From: CAZHAM01 sp964530415
GTDB lineage: Bacteria > Patescibacteriota > WWE3 > UBA101185 > UBA10185
Length of the DNA stretch: 17,745 nucleotides
Direction: 5' to 3'
NCBI GenBank assembly: GCA_964530415.1
Contig: CAZHAM010000011.1
Location: 1-17,745, forward strand
Numbering within the stretch: the first letter of the stretch is position 1; each line of letters starts with the position of its first letter. Made by a program: the position numbers and the translations under genes. Shown here piece after piece: positions 7,166-13,173 of the stretch. A model generated the notes under the pieces. That model did not search any database. It was not told where the DNA came from and saw only the letters and a list, made by a program, of their open reading frames with translations.

Positions 7166-8184
7166 TGAGAATTTGCTGAGATGGGCAGAGTGACAGTAAA
7201 TATCGAACCTTTGTTTAACTCACTTTCGACCGCTATGGTACCGCCATGGTTTGACACTATATCTTTTGCTATCGCTAATCCAAGGCCGGTGCCGTTTTTT
7301 TCACCGTTTGTTCTTGACTTATCAGCTCTGTAAAAAGGATCAAAAATTCGTTTTAGGTCTTCTTTAGAAATTCCTAATCCCTTGTCGGACACTTTTATCA
7401 CAGCATTATTTCCATCTTTGTGCAACATGACTTCAACATCGTTTTCATCGCGATTATATTTTATTGCATTATCAATTAAATTTCTCACAACGCTCTCTAT
7501 TTCGGATTCAACACCATAAATAATTAAGGGATTTTGTGCATAAACAATTTTATTTTGTTTGTTAGATTGGATAATTCTTGAAATTACATTATTTAAATCA
7601 AATTGCTGAGATTTTGACTTATGAGAATCGCTTTGGAATCGGCTCTTAACTAAAAGCTGCTCGGTAAGCCGATTTAGTGTGTCAGTTTCTTCTATCGCTG
7701 AGGTTAAAGCCTCTCTAGCTTCCGCGACGGTTAAATTTTTGTTTCGTAAAGTAACTTCAAAATTAGTTTTTAAAGCTGTTAATGGTGTTTTAATTTCGTG
7801 TGCTGCGTCAGAAATGAATCTCTTTTGTTTTTCAACCATTTTTTCGATAGGTTCTAAAGTTTTTCCGGCTAAGAAATATCCGAACGTACCGGCAATGGCG
7901 AGCATCGAAATATTTATAATCGCAAGCGTAGCTAAGACTTTAAGTCTTATTTCTCTTACTGTTTCCTCATTAGCTCCGGGAAAAAATCTTGGTCCGAGTC
8001 TTTCGTACATCACCCGACCGTCCGAGTGTATAAACTGCTTCTCAATTCGCATGCGTTGTGATTCCAGAGCCCTTTTGGTTGCATCCGAAACAGACGAATA
8101 AATAACATAACTGAAAGATAGTGTGATCACCATTAAAATTATTAAGTACCATGCTGTTAATTTTATTCTTGCAGATTTAAACAT
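7162..8184 (-). CDS. Sensor histidine kinase, OmpR-partner type
   Basis: 340 residues from the ATG at 8184, 4 bp after the regulator stop; the in-frame TTG at 8211 would overlap the regulator gene and lacks support. Span 1 is about residues 9-31 and span 2 about 83-106, with a small basic outer domain of about 50 residues between them. The linker passes into the HisKA helix with H-box SDAAHEIKTPLTALK (phospho-His129), then N-box VVRNLIDNAIKYN, G1 SDKGLGISKED, an F-box-like IFDPFYRADKSR and G2 GTGLGLAIAKDIVSNHGG. It should autophosphorylate on His and pass phosphate to the OmpR-type protein encoded immediately upstream. The short sensor loop resembles kinases that sense cationic peptides or take their signal from an adjacent transporter; the MacAB-like genes directly downstream fit that, but the ligand is unknown. 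Confidence 0.92.
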   Translation of the reverse strand: MFKSARIKLTAWYLIILMVITLSFSYVIYSSVSDATKRALESQRMRIEKQFIHSDGRVMYERLGPRFFPGANEETVREIRLKVLATLAIINISMLAIAGTFGYFLAGKTLEPIEKMVEKQKRFISDAAHEIKTPLTALKTNFEVTLRNKNLTVAEAREALTSAIEETDTLNRLTEQLLVKSRFQSDSHKSKSQQFDLNNVISRIIQSNKQNKIVYAQNPLIIYGVESEIESVVRNLIDNAIKYNRDENDVEVMLHKDGNNAVIKVSDKGLGISKEDLKRIFDPFYRADKSRTNGEKNGTGLGLAIAKDIVSNHGGTIAVESELNKGSIFTVTLPISANSQ

Positions 8185-8188
8185 ATTT

Positions 8189-8863
8189 TTATTCGGCCAA
8201 TTTATAACCAAACCCCCTTATTGTTTGAAGAAGCTGTTTTTTATTTGGAAAAGGTTTATCGATTTTATTTCTCAGGTATCCGATATACTGTTCGACTGTA
8301 TTACCTAAAATGTTTGAGTCATAGTTCCACACATGGGAAATAATCTGATCTTTGGTAACAGTTTTACCTTTATTTCTCATCAAATACTCTAAAAGAGCAA
8401 ATTCCTTTTTTGTAAGATTTACTTGTTCATCTAATCTTTTTATTTCAAAAGTTGCGGGATTTAATTCAAGGTCGCCACATTTTAAAGTGTTTTCTAATCT
8501 GTCTTTTGGACGTCTTAGTAAAGCTCTGATACGTGCAAGCAATTCTTCAAAAGCAAAAGGCTTTGTTAAATAATCATCTGCACCCACTGTAAGTCCGTGT
8601 ATTTTATCTTCAAGCTCACTTTTTGCGGTAAGCATAATTATTGGTGTGTGATTTTCGTCTTTTCGTAACTGTGAGCAAACTTGAACGCCGTTTATTTTAG
8701 GAAGCATCAAGTCTAAAACAATACAGTCATACTCCTCTGTTTCTGCCATATCCAAAGCTGATTCGCCGTCAAATACTATGTCAACGCTAAAATTTTCTTG
8801 TTCCAACCCTTTTTTTATGGAGTTTGCGATTTTATGTTCGTCTTCTACCACTAAAATCCTCAT
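8189..8863 (-). CDS. OmpR/PhoB-family response regulator
   Basis: 224 residues. The receiver (1-118) has acidic Glu7/Asp8, phospho-acceptor Asp51 (VLDLMLPKING), Thr79 and Lys101 (DDYLTKPF). A winged-helix DNA-binding domain (about 128-222) carries LTKKEFALLEYLMRNKGKTVTK, NTVEQYIGYLRNKID and the terminal wing LLQTIRGFGYKL. It is the transcription factor partner of the following kinase and heads the export operon, so it probably autoregulates that operon. The promoter directly ahead has a perfect TATAAT, a poor -35 and an 11-bp-spaced direct repeat where such regulators usually bind. TATAAT lies 8 bp from the ATG, so the mRNA is essentially leaderless. Confidence 0.95.
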   Translation of the reverse strand: MRILVVEDEHKIANSIKKGLEQENFSVDIVFDGESALDMAETEEYDCIVLDLMLPKINGVQVCSQLRKDENHTPIIMLTAKSELEDKIHGLTVGADDYLTKPFAFEELLARIRALLRRPKDRLENTLKCGDLELNPATFEIKRLDEQVNLTKKEFALLEYLMRNKGKTVTKDQIISHVWNYDSNILGNTVEQYIGYLRNKIDKPFPNKKQLLQTIRGFGYKLAE

Positions 8864-8871
8864 AGTTTTAC

Positions 8872-8877
8872 ATTATA
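8872..8877 (-). promoter_or_regulatory. -10 element of the two-component/export operon
   Basis: Perfect TATAAT, 8 bp before the regulator ATG, predicting a leaderless transcript. The hexamer 17 bp further upstream (CAGCAA) is a poor -35, as expected for a promoter needing an activator. Confidence 0.6.
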
Positions 8878-8886
8878 TAGCTTAAA

Positions 8887-8908
8887 CTGAGGATTTGCTG
8901 AGCGAGAT
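8887..8908. promoter_or_regulatory. 11-bp-spaced direct repeat, candidate OmpR-type regulator binding site
   Basis: CTGAG occurs at 8887-8891 and again at 8898-8902, exactly 11 bp apart, on the plus strand. The pair starts 9 bp upstream of the TATAAT of the regulator operon and takes the place of a -35. PhoB/OmpR-type dimers bind such head-to-tail 11-bp half-sites at this position. Only the five-base core repeats, so this is a candidate, not a demonstrated site. Confidence 0.4.
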
Positions 8909-8936
8909 CAATGTTCTTATATGTAGCCTAATTAGA

Positions 8937-8945
8937 TGCTAAAAT
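8937..8945 (+). promoter_or_regulatory. Extended -10 promoter of the P-type ATPase gene
   Basis: TGCTAAAAT ends 7 bp before the ATG at 8953, so transcription should begin at or next to the start codon (leaderless mRNA). There is no good -35 at 17 bp. It lies about 60 bp from the divergent operon promoter. Confidence 0.5.
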
Positions 8946-8952
8946 TTAACTA

Positions 8953-11592
8953 ATGCCCCAAGGACTTACACAAACAGAAGCCCTCAAGAGGCTTGAAACA
9001 TACGGTTTAAACGAACTCGTCGATGCCGCAAAAATTTCTCCGCTTGGAATTTTACTAAGACAGATCAAGAGTAACTTTATTATTTACATGCTTGCAGTGT
9101 CTGTTGTTATCTCATTTGCCGTTGGAAAAACCACAACAGCCTATGCTATTTTGGCGGTGATTGCTTTAGTTATAGGTGTCGGCTTCGTTCAGGAGTACAA
9201 AGCGGAAGAAGCTGTGTCGAGCCTTAAAAAAATGTTAATGCCGATATCCATTGTTTACCGCGACGGCAAAAAGAAAGAAGTTAAATCACAGGATTTAGTT
9301 CCGGAAGATATTTTGGTTTTGGGAAATGGCGAAAAGATACCCGCTGATTGTGTAATTATCGAATCACACGAGTTAAGGGTTAATGAATCAGCCTTAACAG
9401 GAGAATCTAAAGAAATCGCAAAAAAATCCGTGAATGTAGACCAGGAACCTGCCGAAGAAAACCAACTATATATGGGAACTTATATTGTAAACGGCAGGTG
9501 TTTTGCAAAAATTATTCATACCGGAATGAATACAAAATTTGGAAAAATTGCGCATCTTATTTCTACCGCTGAAAAAGAACTTCCTTTGCAGATAAAAGTT
9601 AATAACATTGCAAAATATATGGTGGTTATAGCACTTATAACCACTTTTGCTACAGGAGCCCTAATGGCTTTTAGAGCGCCGGTTTTGGACAGTGTTGCAA
9701 TCACAGAAATTTTAATTTTAATGGTTGCCTTATCTGTATCGGCTTTTCCTGAGGGGTTTCCCGTTGTTTTGGTTACTACACTGGCTCTTGGTGCTAAACG
9801 TATGTCTGATAAAAACGCGATCGTTAACAGAATGTCTATTATAGAAACTTTAGGCGAGGTTACGGTAATTTGTTCGGATAAAACCGGAACTTTAACGCGG
9901 GGTGAAATGACTGTTAAATATATTTTTACGGGAAACCATCTTTATGAAGTCGAGGGCAGCGGTTTTGTAGCCCACGGGAAAATTAAAGAAAATGAAAAAG
10001 AAGTTAAATTGGACGAACATTCCGAATTATATAAATTAATTGAAGCTGGGATTTTATGCAGTGACGCAGAAATTGAGAGAACGGGTACCGATAATGAGTA
10101 TCGTGCGATCGGTTCCCCTACTGAGGCTGCATTGCACATTTTGGGCGCTAAGGCCGGAATATTTGGCGAATCATTTGATGCGGTTCGGGTAAACGAGCAT
10201 CCGTTTAATTCTGAGAAAAAGATGATGTCGGTAATGAGCAAAACAAACGATGAGTATTTTGTATATGCAAAAGGAGCGCCCGAAGTTTTGTTAGAAAAAT
10301 GTAGCAAGGTTTGGGACGGCGGAGTTTTCAAAGAATTTACCTTAGAAAATAAGAACGGATTATTAAAAATGCAACAGGAAATGTCACTCAATGCGTTTAG
10401 AACCCTGTGTATAGCATATAAACCGGTTGATTCGGCGTCGGAAGACTACACCGAAGACGATTTAATATTATTAGGAATAGTTGCCATGGAAGATCCTCCT
10501 CGCGAGGAAGCCAAGGCCGCTATTAAAATGGCGGAAGATGCCGGGATTCGTGTAATTATGGCTACGGGAGACAGCAGGGAAACTGCATTATCTATCGCCA
10601 GACAACTCGACATCGGCGAGACTATTTTAGACGGCAGTCAGTTGGACCAACTTTCTGATCAGGAACTTTCCGCAGCAGTAATGGAGACATTCATTTTTGC
10701 GCGTGTAAGACCGGAACATAAGATAAGACTTGTGAGAGTTTTAAAGGATTTAAATGAAATTGTTGCGATGACGGGCGATGGTGTAAACGATGCCCCCGCA
10801 CTTAAAGAAGCTCACGTTGGAATCGCTATGGGTAAAAACGGGACCGACGTTTCAAGATCCGCATCCGATTTAATTCTAAAAGACGACAACTTTGCTACGA
10901 TTGTTTCTGCGATTGCCGAGGGTCGTACTGTTTATAACAACATTAGAAAGTTTGTGACGTATCAACTTAGCTGTAATTTATCCGAGCTTATGGTTTTATT
11001 TATTGGCGTAGTTTTGGCGCCTGTGTTTGGTTGGCAGGTTCCGATTTTGTTATCGTTACAGATTTTATTTATGAATCTTGTCACCGATAATATGCCCGCA
11101 CTAACTTTGGGAGTAAATCCTACTTCTATAGACATCATGAATGACAAACCAAGGAACAAAGGAGATATTTTAAATAAAACGTTGATTAAACTTTTAATTA
11201 CAACTAGCGGATTAATGGCAGTCGCTACGCTTTTAGCATATTATATTGCTTCTAATGTTTTAAACTTTTCTTCAGAAGAAAGCAGAACAGTTGCGCTGGT
11301 CACACTTATAATAGTAGAGATTGCATCAGCGTTTAATTTTAGGTCTTTTAGAAAAACAACTTTAAACAGATCCCCTTTTGTAAACAAGCCTCTTGTGATT
11401 GCTTCGGCGTTTTCTCTTATCGCCACCTTGGTAATTTTATATACACCGGCGAGTAACATTTTTGAAACAGAAAGTTTTGATTACAGAGGTTGGTTACTGG
11501 CTTTAGTTTTGGGTGCAGTAATATTTGTTATTAATGATTTGTTAAAGATTTATAATTTAAAAAATCCCGAATATATTACAAGCACGAAATAG
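8953..11592 (+). CDS. P-type Ca2+-transporting ATPase (type II, SERCA/PMR1-like)
   Basis: 879 residues, full length. The N-terminal motif (QTEALKRLETYGLNEL) is followed by an actuator loop with TGES (149-152), M4 PEGFP with Glu267, phosphorylation motif DKTGTLT at Asp309, a KGAPE nucleotide-domain motif and the hinge TGDGVNDAP (607-615). Ca2+ ligands of SERCA have clear counterparts: Glu267 (M4), Asn675 and Glu678 (M5), Asn708, Thr711 and Asp712 (M6), and Glu789 (M8, IVEIASAFN). Both Ca2+ sites therefore look intact. It should export Ca2+, possibly Mn2+, from the cytoplasm at the cost of ATP. The PEGFP motif differs from the usual PEGLP. It is divergent from the sensing/export operon and shares its 89-bp control region. 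ATG at 8953 is preferred: it fits the promoter and the usual N-terminus. Confidence 0.93.
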   Translation: MPQGLTQTEALKRLETYGLNELVDAAKISPLGILLRQIKSNFIIYMLAVSVVISFAVGKTTTAYAILAVIALVIGVGFVQEYKAEEAVSSLKKMLMPISIVYRDGKKKEVKSQDLVPEDILVLGNGEKIPADCVIIESHELRVNESALTGESKEIAKKSVNVDQEPAEENQLYMGTYIVNGRCFAKIIHTGMNTKFGKIAHLISTAEKELPLQIKVNNIAKYMVVIALITTFATGALMAFRAPVLDSVAITEILILMVALSVSAFPEGFPVVLVTTLALGAKRMSDKNAIVNRMSIIETLGEVTVICSDKTGTLTRGEMTVKYIFTGNHLYEVEGSGFVAHGKIKENEKEVKLDEHSELYKLIEAGILCSDAEIERTGTDNEYRAIGSPTEAALHILGAKAGIFGESFDAVRVNEHPFNSEKKMMSVMSKTNDEYFVYAKGAPEVLLEKCSKVWDGGVFKEFTLENKNGLLKMQQEMSLNAFRTLCIAYKPVDSASEDYTEDDLILLGIVAMEDPPREEAKAAIKMAEDAGIRVIMATGDSRETALSIARQLDIGETILDGSQLDQLSDQELSAAVMETFIFARVRPEHKIRLVRVLKDLNEIVAMTGDGVNDAPALKEAHVGIAMGKNGTDVSRSASDLILKDDNFATIVSAIAEGRTVYNNIRKFVTYQLSCNLSELMVLFIGVVLAPVFGWQVPILLSLQILFMNLVTDNMPALTLGVNPTSIDIMNDKPRNKGDILNKTLIKLLITTSGLMAVATLLAYYIASNVLNFSSEESRTVALVTLIIVEIASAFNFRSFRKTTLNRSPFVNKPLVIASAFSLIATLVILYTPASNIFETESFDYRGWLLALVLGAVIFVINDLLKIYNLKNPEYITSTK

Positions 11593-11638
11593 TTTTTATT
11601 GCTACTTCGTCGTGCGACAGTGAGGCTTGTATAAAGCC
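11582..11638. terminator. Two stem-loops between convergent genes (possible terminators)
   Basis: The 53-bp gap between the convergent ATPase and TauE-like genes holds an imperfect hairpin (11582-11615, GCACGA pairing with TCGTGC plus an inner helix with a 2-nt bulge) and a small one, GGCTT-GTATA-AAGCC (11624-11638). Neither is followed by a T-run, so they are not standard intrinsic terminators. Confidence 0.3.
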
Positions 11639-11645
11639 AAGACCG

Positions 11646-12201
11646 TTACCCTCTTGTTAAAAGTATAACCCCAATAATTAAAGCTAAGATATAAACCAAA
11701 TGTTTAATTATTTTAACTTTCAATCTACCAAATAGTTTTGTGCCAACATACAATCCAATAATAAGGAANNNNNNNNNNNNNNNNNNNNNNNNNNNNNNNN
11801 NNNNNNNNNNNNNNNNNNNNNNNNNNNNNNNNNNNNNNNNNNNNNNNNNNNNNNNNNNNNNNNNNNNNTAACCCGTAAATAGAGTAAAGAATTAAGAACA
11901 AACCAAACGCTTTCATTAACTTATTTACGTCTAAGTTAGAAAGAAAATACATACCCAGATACACACCCATTGCTGATCCTAAAACCAATGGGAAAATTCT
12001 CTTAAGTGTACCGTCAGTTTTTGACTGGATCGTAACTATACCGGTAGTTATCACTGACATAATCGTGACTAACGGTAATACAATCTCAAACGGTAAAGCA
12101 AACGGGAGTAGAGCCATCGATACAGTAGCAACTCCAAAACCGGTAAGTTCGGGGATAATTCCTGCTACAAAGAACACAATTGCTAAAACAAATAATTCCA
12201 T
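11646..12201 (-). CDS. TauE/SafE (TSUP)-family membrane permease, interrupted by a 100-N gap
   Basis: The N-terminal part (12201-11869, 111 codons) has the hallmark first helix AGIIPELTGFGVATVSMALL and further helices ending FLILYSIYGL. The C-terminal part (11768-11646) reads GLYVGTKLFGRLKVKIIKHL then YILALIIGVILLTRG and TAA, a typical TSUP end. The two parts are not in frame across exactly 100 N, so the gap length is a placeholder. Family members are commonly about 240-260 residues and only about 151 are seen, so about 100 residues (near 300 bp) are probably missing. TSUP proteins export or import sulfite, sulfoacetate or other small organosulfur anions; the substrate here is unknown. ATG at 12201 is preferred over a TTG at 12231. 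It lies just downstream of tRNA-Pro and may share its transcript. Confidence 0.8.
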
Positions 12202-12275
12202 ATGTTTTATGATATCAAAACTGGAATACAATTAACCTACATACGGGAGCGGGTCTCAGTGATACCTAACTTATA

Positions 12276-12352
12276 TGGTCGGGGTGACAGGACTCGAACC
12301 TGCGACCTCACGGTCCCAAACCGCGCGCTCTAGCCAACTGAGCTACACCCCG
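12276..12352 (-). tRNA. tRNA-Pro, anticodon TGG, with encoded CCA
   Basis: The reverse complement folds as a 77-nt cloverleaf. The acceptor CGGGGTG (12346-12352) pairs with CACCCCG (12280-12286), followed by A and encoded CCA (12276-12278). The D stem is GCTC/GAGC, the anticodon stem CGCGG/CCGTG with loop TTTGGGA giving anticodon TGG, and the T arm contains GGTTCGAGTCC. It reads CCA and, by wobble, other proline codons. Confidence 0.95.
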
Positions 12353-12402
12353 TCGATCACTGCCTATGATTTACACTAGGCCTTACAAAAACGAACTATC
12401 CT

Positions 12403-12427
12403 ATTTTACAATAAATACGGGTATTTA
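12403..12427 (-). promoter_or_regulatory. Putative tRNA-Pro promoter overlapped by a palindrome
   Basis: On the minus strand TAAAAT (12403-12408) lies about 50 bp before the tRNA. Immediately upstream, in the -35/-10 spacer, is a perfect palindrome TAAATAC-GG-GTATTTA (12412-12427). It looks like an operator, but could be a transcript end structure for the gene upstream (no T-run follows). No recognisable -35. Confidence 0.35.
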
Positions 12428-12472
12428 CTAGAACTCCAAATAAGAACCCAGAAAGCAGTTCCCCCAATAAAA

Positions 12473-13159
12473 TTACAGTTCCGGAGCGAGTTCATCTAAC
12501 ACAGCATCAAAAGGTTTAGATTCATAAATCAATCTTGAATTATTGATTAAATCGACCAAGTGAAGTTTAAAAGAATACGAGCAGGATTCAGAAGGCAGGC
12601 ACGTTTGAGTGGTTAAGTCTTTTTTGTCGATACTTCTGGATATCTCAGTTATTACAAACACCTCATTGTCTAAAAAGTATGCGCGGTCAAAAATACAATT
12701 CGCTCGTATTGAACAGTCTAAAATTCGCGCATCAATTATTTTGTCGTCTCTAAGCCCGTAAAAATGAACTTCGTTTGAGTTATATCCGTTTCTCGAAATG
12801 TTTCTGTAATCTAAAAATATTCTTTCGCTGGGAGAAAATACCACATCTTTTACATCTTTGTGTTCGGCAATTATCTTGTCATATTCTTCTTGTTTTCCAC
12901 TTTCTTCGATTGAATAAACTTTCATCCATTTTGTGTTGTATATCTCAACTTTCTCCAAAAGCTTAAAGTCGTCTGCGGAGATTTCTATGTCTTTATTCTT
13001 TAGATTTGTGATCCATCTCTGAAAAGCGGAATCGTCCTCAACTTTCGCTGGTATTTTTGAATGATCCACCGATTTTTGCTCCATAATATTTGAGTAGACC
13101 CCTGTTCCGATTAAACCGAAGATTAAAAAAATTATTAGTAAAGAAAATTTGTCTTTCAT
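12473..13159 (-). CDS. Membrane-anchored extracytoplasmic protein of unknown function with two CX5C motifs
   Basis: 228 residues, not recognised as a known family. A single N-terminal hydrophobic segment (about 5-22) is a signal anchor, with no lipobox Cys. The remainder is polar and mixed alpha/beta in appearance, with an early helical region (about 40-105) and a beta-rich later half containing DVVFSPSERIFLDYRN and EVHFYGLRDDK. Four Cys form two identical spacings, Cys149-Cys155 and Cys187-Cys193 (both CX5C), suggesting two disulfides in an extracytoplasmic fold. The ATG at 13159 follows the DUF2207 gene stop by 14 bp, with a weak AAGG 7 bp ahead, so the two genes are probably one transcript. 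The repeat-like FSPSERIFLDYR and YFLDNEVFVI segments recall beta-propeller-like surface proteins, but this is speculative. Confidence 0.7.
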   Translation of the reverse strand: MKDKFSLLIIFLIFGLIGTGVYSNIMEQKSVDHSKIPAKVEDDSAFQRWITNLKNKDIEISADDFKLLEKVEIYNTKWMKVYSIEESGKQEEYDKIIAEHKDVKDVVFSPSERIFLDYRNISRNGYNSNEVHFYGLRDDKIIDARILDCSIRANCIFDRAYFLDNEVFVITEISRSIDKKDLTTQTCLPSESCSYSFKLHLVDLINNSRLIYESKPFDAVLDELAPEL

Positions 13160-13173
13160 AGTTAAACCTTAAT

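Noticed and set aside
9942..10391. Long minus-strand ORF within the ATPase gene
   Set aside because: Antisense shadow of a full-length, motif-complete P-type ATPase; no start signal and no protein features.
11725..11768. Tail ending in Trp read through the 100-N gap as the permease C-terminus
   Set aside because: It is in the wrong frame; the alternative frame after the gap gives a proper hydrophobic TSUP end.
12229..12231. TTG start for the TauE-like permease
   Set aside because: The ATG ten codons downstream directly precedes the first hydrophobic helix, and the extra residues look unlike a permease N-terminus.
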